Shown here piece by piece: positions 48,179 through 53,130 of a stretch of DNA of 53,130 nt. The DNA is from Mesotaenium endlicherianum. Taxonomy: Eukaryota > Streptophyta > Zygnematophyceae > Zygnematales > Mesotaeniaceae. Location of the stretch: assembly GCA_009602735.1 (NCBI GenBank), contig WELA01013579.1, positions 587,382 through 640,511 of the forward strand. Direction: 5' to 3'. Under the pieces are notes generated by a model. It was given only the letters and a program-made list of their open reading frames with translations, ran no database searches and was not told the DNA's origin. The stretch's first letter is position 1; every line of letters starts with the position of its first letter. Position numbers and translations under genes: made by a program.

Positions 48179-51100
48179 ATGAAGCAATCGCCAACTGCTT
48201 ACGTAGTATTTAGAGCAAAACACGTAATCTACCTGCTAGGCTGGTTCTTGCTGGCAGTTGCCGATGCTTCTTCCTGTGAGACGTGCAGTGAAGATGAGCG
48301 CATGCCCTTGAAGCTTAATACTTTTACGGCGTTAACAGACGAACAGCTTGACCATTTTACAGGGGTATCCGCAAGGGACCAATGGTGAGGCATTCTACCT
48401 CATGGTGTAGCCTGGGTATGCAATGGCGTGAAAAAAGTGAAGATGACATGACTTTTAGGGCGTATTGAAGTCTAGTTGCCTGAAGTATGAAGTACGCTGT
48501 GCGCTGTTTTGACGTCGGCTTGAAAAAGTTCATCGTCTGGCAGAGGAAAGGATATTGGTCTAATCTCAAACTTTTTTCTCTGGCAGGCTTGTCTTTTTTA
48601 CTTCAGATAATTGTCCTACTTGTGAGTATGCTACATTGACTTCAGATGCCGCAGGGCATGTGGAGAAGTCATACAGAAGAGCAAAGGTATGTGAGAATCT
48701 CTTCAACCATGAGAGCTATGGTTGTGAGTCTTAGTAACATCGACCTTTCAAGTTGAATCTTTCAGATATGTACATGGCTTATACTTTCAAGTCTTGGAAT
48801 TCCACATCTCGCATTGAGCTATTTTGGTGAGGTTGTGTCCTCCCCCTTTGGCACCACATAGCAGCTGTCAGTGCTCGAAGTTCCAGAGAGGTCTCACCAC
48901 CAGTGAGCGACAAGCATGGCACTCACTTGGTGGTTTTGTACTCTTGTATGCTGCAGTTGTTGCACCGTCATCGATCTTTTAAAGTCTACACACTGCCCCC
49001 TTGTACATTATGTTTCTTAATGAGCATCTTCTGCGGAGTGGGGAACGTGATTTGCTGTTTTCACTTTTGGACAGTGATATGGCATGTGGCAACCGACACG
49101 TAGCCTAGCTGACCCCTGTTTGTTACGGTCTTTAAGAAGGCCAGTGGAACCTGTGTGGACTTGAATAGTGCGTAACTATCTGATGGACTGATCCTTACCT
49201 AGAAGAACCGGTTTTTGTGCTTCTCCTGCTTTTCAGGTGAACGCTGACGAAAGCCCTGAACTAGCAGCTCATTTTGGAATCAGCACTGTTCCTGCCATGA
49301 GGATTGTGAAAGGTGGCCTTATTTTAGATTGTGAAGAGTGCCTGGCAATCACGTCCGAAGCGAGGGGACGGTCTTTAAAGGTGAGCGTTTGAAGCTGGTG
49401 CCTTATTGCAAGCAAGATGGATTGTGCCAAGGCAGCCACATGAGATGCTTGAGGGAGCTTCTTACACTGGAAAGTGACGAGCATGAAGTCCCTAGCCTCC
49501 GCAGGAGATGTTGTGTTGCTCCTGTCTACATGGCTGCCAGCACCTAGTCATAACGACGTTATTTGCAAACAGGAAAGAAGTCAGGGGCAATACTTCCTTT
49601 CCCTTGTGAATGTTCAGATACTAATTTGAACAATGACCCTTATGGATACGGGTGGAGCGCAGGCATTTGAACTAGGCGGACCAGAGGGTGCTTCCCCTGA
49701 CGCACCCGCTCCATCTCCAGGCTCCCCTCCGAGTGGAGCTTCGGCCCCAACTCCCTCTCCCATCCCCCTTCCTGCTCCTGCTCCCGATTCGGCTCCGAAG
49801 AGCCCCACTCCGCGTCCCACACCTTCTCCTGAGCATAGTCCCAATCCCCAGCCCAGCCCCGATTCTCCGCCACCTACCGCCGGCCCCATCCCTCCCCTTG
49901 GCCAATCCTTTCGGCGCTCGCCTCCTCCCCCATTGCCCCCCCCTCCGTCCCCTCCCCCGCCCCCTTCCCCGCCACCAGTTCAACCGCCTCCAACCTTCGA
50001 AAGCTCTCCAAATGTTTATAACAGCTCCCCTCCACCTCCCCCGCCTCAGTTTAGGGCAAGTCTGTATCAGCCAGAAACGTCGGTGAAGAGTGGAGGCAAC
50101 GAAGGTGGCCAAACGCATTACGGCAAGATATTTGGCATCGTATTCGGTAAGAGCTCTTCCTCAGATTCTCGCGAGGTCAAAGAGGCACCACCAGTGGTTC
50201 TACTGTATCGAATGAAGAGGTTTGTGTCGAGTAAGATGCTTTCGTAGCTGAGGGTTGGAAGTATGGCACACACGAAGCTCGCAGGCCAGTCCTGCTTGAC
50301 CATCGCCCAGCTAGCAATATCATTCGCGCAAGTTTATATCCCTCTGTCATCCAGCTCCGTCATCATTCCCCGTTGAGTGTGCAGGCACACTGGTTGGGCT
50401 CTCTGTGGTCGCGGGGATTCTGTGGCTGGTCGCTGTGCGGCACAGAAATGTGCGCCGTGCACAGTATGGTCACTCAGGGTGGGTTCCTACCCACATCCTC
50501 TGCGCCCCCGAGCATTCGCCTTCTCTCAAGTTACTCTGGTGTTGTTTGCCACCAACACCGACAGGACAGGGAATGATCTGTGTGGCGTGGAAATGCGTGG
50601 GTGAGATGTGTGAATGAATCGTCTTGTATTGATGAGTCTCTTGTGCTAGTCGACTCAAAGTGCAGTCAGTGCACGAGGGTCTCAAATATTTGGCGAAACT
50701 GTGTGGAGAAAGTCACCAGGATAGGAGGAAAGTTGGGCATTTGATCATCCCACTCAACTCTTAGATCGTACAATACATAGACAAAATTGCTAGTTTCCAT
50801 GGGTAGAGGGCGTGATTGCTTGTGCGCTCGGGTTTCTGCCAGTACTCTTTTTTTGGTCAAACGTCTTGAGGCTCCTATCACTCCTGCGCCCACTGCAATG
50901 CTCCTGGCTTTCAGCCACAGTACCGCCATCACTCCTATAGAATCAGCCTTTGAATCAGAAATGCAGGATACGACGAAGCGACGAGAGAAGTATCTGATTG
51001 CATTCTGTGATCGCTGCGTTGAGCACGACCCTAAGAATCCCACCTCAAATGTTCTTATGGCAATAATGTGTGCCCGGGGCTTGAGTTCAGGTGACGATGT

Positions 51101-51245
51101 CGTGTCCCTGTTGCTTGCATGGTCTTTGTTCATCCTTGATGTTTCATCGCTTTTTTATCTGATCTTTCTTATCTGCTTCGCTTCTTGCAGGGGCGACCTG
51201 GAGATGCACTGGGTCAACAGGGGCGAATACCAGCTAGCAGATTAG
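48179..51245 (+). CDS. Type I membrane thioredoxin-like protein with extensin-like stalk, 6 exons
   Basis: Exons are 48179-48384, 48587-48686, 49237-49380, 49663-50146, 50385-50478 and 51191-51245. Phases agree throughout (1083 bases, 360 residues). Residues about 15-31 form a signal peptide (VIYLLGWFLLAVADASS). A thioredoxin fold follows, with active-site CPTC at 78-81 after WLVFFTSDN and the cis-proline motif TVPA near 121. Residues about 155-295 are Pro/Ser/Ala-rich with SPPPPP blocks like hydroxyproline-rich glycoproteins. Residues 306-329 (IFGIVFGTLVGLSVVAGILW...) span the membrane, followed by RHRNVRR and a 31-residue cytosolic tail. A thiol-disulfide role facing the ER lumen or cell wall is inferred. 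The junction 49380/49663 is the least certain: its acceptor lacks a pyrimidine tract. Without that join there would be a separate Pro-rich ORF. Confidence 0.7.
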
Positions 51246-52605
51246 TCGGTGGAAGTCACGCCATGTTGTTATCATGTTATTCTTTGTATTGCAGTGCTAT
51301 CTATTAGGGCTACACACGTGGCTTTGGGTTGGAAAAGGTCCACCTTTGAGTCACTTCCTCTTCCAATTATTATTCTTCTGTTAGCTAGTGATAATAAGGG
51401 TTCACTGAGTTGCATACTTGGACGCATTGTCTCAACCTGCAGCCAGGGGGGCGGGAGTATTCCTGGGGAAGTAGTCAAATATATAAGCCATGGAGCTCCA
51501 AGTGGGCTCCAATTCGTAGTCAGGAGGCGCAATTCTGATGTTGCTCAAGCCGTCTTCCTGTAGACCGCTACGTGCTTTTCTCGCTTGATTCTAGTAGATG
51601 CAGCGTACTTTTCATGTGCTTCACCTATATTGGAAACAAGATGGAGTGATCACCAATAGCGGCTGGTGGTCATGCTTTCCTGTCCAGAAAAGCACAATCT
51701 TAACATGTAAGATATTGACAAACTATTCACTTCATATTCGCTGCCAGGGGTGGCTGTGCAGGGGGGGGAAAACGCAACATGTCAGGAGGAGCCGCGATAA
51801 TATCTGCATGCTTTCTTTTGGGCTATCTCAGCTGCTGGAGAAACGACCAAGGCTAAGCACTCATGTGTAAAGAAAATCATGAGCGACAACCTAACTTGCA
51901 CCCCGCAGAAAAGAGGCAGAGGGTTCTCCTGAACTTCTTAATAGATATGCATGCCCCGGTGGGTGTTCAGTGCTGACGGTGGCACAACAGCGAAGTGCGC
52001 AAAACCGTCGTAGTTTGTCTGATATTCATTTGCAGTAACCTCCTCTGCAGGTGCGGAAGGGCGATGACAAAATCTCAATCCAGACCGGAATGTTTGTAAA
52101 AGATATACCTCGTTGACAAGACTTGTATGGTCAAAAAAATGCTCCAGGGAGAGGGGTAAAACCAGCTGCTGATGGTACTGCCCTTTGCATATACCGGCAC
52201 CAAAACATACCAGACAGAGATTCGCCCATTAATGGGCGCACGTCGTGCAACCACGGAATGGCACGCCAACACGCAAGGTTGTGACAAGGTTGTGGCAAGA
52301 TGCTGTTCGGAGCGTAGCTAACGCTTTAGAATACACGGGATGGTTACCTGCTCCCGACTACGCATCAGCTAGGATACACGACGTGGCAGTCCCTGGAAGT
52401 TGGATAGCCCAACGGACGTCAACAATAGCATCAGAGGCCATAACAACGGCGACCACTTCCTCCTAAGCACGTCCTGCACGACAGGCCTGTACAAATGCTA
52501 GTCACACCGCTTCACTCCAAAAATACGACACTTTTGAGCAGATCCAACTCCGCTCAAAGAAAAAAGAAGAGTACACCCTACTGGGTGGCTGCAGAAACGA
52601 AACGT
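51246..52605. other. Intergenic region between convergent genes
   Basis: It holds 3' flanks only. A 73-codon plus-strand ORF (52245-52466) begins with GTG and has no recognisable feature. Confidence 0.35.
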
Positions 52606-52770
52606 CTATTCTGCCTTCCGCGTGCGGATCTTGTTGGGGGGCACCCCCGAGCGCCTCCTGCGATGCTTGGGCGGGTCGATGAACTTGAGCACCCTGAGCA
52701 TGGCCAGGTAAGCGCCGTACGCGACAAACACCAGAAGGAACATCTGGGCCGTCGCGTTTGTCTCCACAAA
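52606..52770 (-). CDS. Last exon of a single-span membrane protein, 5' part outside the window
   Basis: After a good acceptor (tgtgggcag|TTT) the exon encodes 54 residues to TAG. A hydrophobic helix (FLLVFVAYGAYLAML) is followed by a strongly basic tail (KHRRRRSGVPPNKIRTRKAE). This is a tail-type membrane anchor with positive residues on the cytosolic side. The start of the gene lies beyond 53130 or in exons I cannot see. The family is not recognised. Confidence 0.6.
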   Translation of the reverse strand, partial: FVETNATAQMFLLVFVAYGAYLAMLRVLKFIDPPKHRRRRSGVPPNKIRTRKAE

Positions 52771-53015
52771 CTGCCCACACAAGGAGCCACCGTAAGGAGC
52801 ACACCACATTGCTCGGTGAAGGCGGAGGGACATTGAGGTTGGAAAATGCTCGGAAGAAATCATATGCGAGTATGAACAGACAGTAAACTGTTGAGACGAG
52901 CTCATCATCACGAGCTCCACCATTCCTCATGCAGCAGGTAAACAGCATGAGATGCTGGGAGCCTGCAATCCATCGTTTGGGCGGCAGAAAAAAGAGGACT
53001 GGCCTACAGGCAAGC

Positions 53016-53130
<115 letters not shown>

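Noticed and set aside
49614..50118. Minus-strand Gly-rich ORFs opposite the Pro-rich exon
   Set aside because: They are the antisense reading of CCN-rich coding sequence, which yields Gly-rich frames by default.
50666..51133. 155-codon minus-strand ORF and the overlapping 152-codon plus-strand ORF
   Set aside because: Both fall in the last intron of the thioredoxin gene model. Only the short 3' end of the plus frame (GDLEMHWVNRG) fits as an exon.

Overview
The window looks like nuclear DNA of a green plant, most likely a streptophyte. This rests on split genes with GT-AG introns of about 100-1700 bases, a nuclear tRNA-Glu gene, a plant-type BROX-like BRO1 gene, an MTM1-like mitochondrial carrier, a plastid/thylakoid-targeted small protein, a plant-type nuclear poly(A)-binding protein, and a Ty3/gypsy chromovirus whose primer site is near-complementary to initiator tRNA-Met. 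A charophyte alga such as Chara is my best guess, from general character only. Two assembly gaps (N runs) are present.

Left part (1-15.9 kb): a thylakoid-type small protein gene (-) diverges from a small one-helix membrane protein gene (+). A seven-exon BRO1-domain gene (+) follows. A six-exon NAD(P)-binding atypical SDR gene (-) converges on it, and a tRNA-Glu(UUC) gene lies just upstream of the SDR gene. I rebuilt the multi-exon genes by joining exons so that every splice phase agrees.

Mobile-element block (16-26.8 kb): an inverted-repeat element of about 590 bp, then an almost complete Ty3/gypsy chromovirus on the minus strand (17415-26223). It carries LTRs, a primer site, gag, a -1 frameshift signal, pol with a chromodomain, and two further ORFs after pol. 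It is inserted inside the integrase region of an older, decayed relative on the plus strand.

Middle (29-39.5 kb): a seven-exon nuclear poly(A)-binding protein gene (+) converges with a nine-exon mitochondrial carrier gene (-) whose last intron contains the second gap.

Right part (39.5-53.1 kb): gene-poor and rich in transposon debris. It holds a Tourist-like MITE with TAA target duplication, an acidic single-exon ORF that runs in frame into a piece of the same LTR family, and a Mutator-like element with terminal repeats of over 200 bp and a 9-bp target duplication. A six-exon gene then predicts a type I membrane protein with a thioredoxin domain, a long extensin-like Pro/Ser stalk, one membrane helix and a short tail. 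The window ends with the last exon of a minus-strand membrane protein and a TG/AG microsatellite.

Apart from the retrotransposon ORFs, the genes do not form a pathway: they are unrelated housekeeping and organelle genes with repeats between them. The least ordinary items are the thioredoxin/proline-rich membrane protein, the chromovirus with extra 3' ORFs and a canonical frameshift signal, and the shared coding tail between an LTR and a separate ORF.
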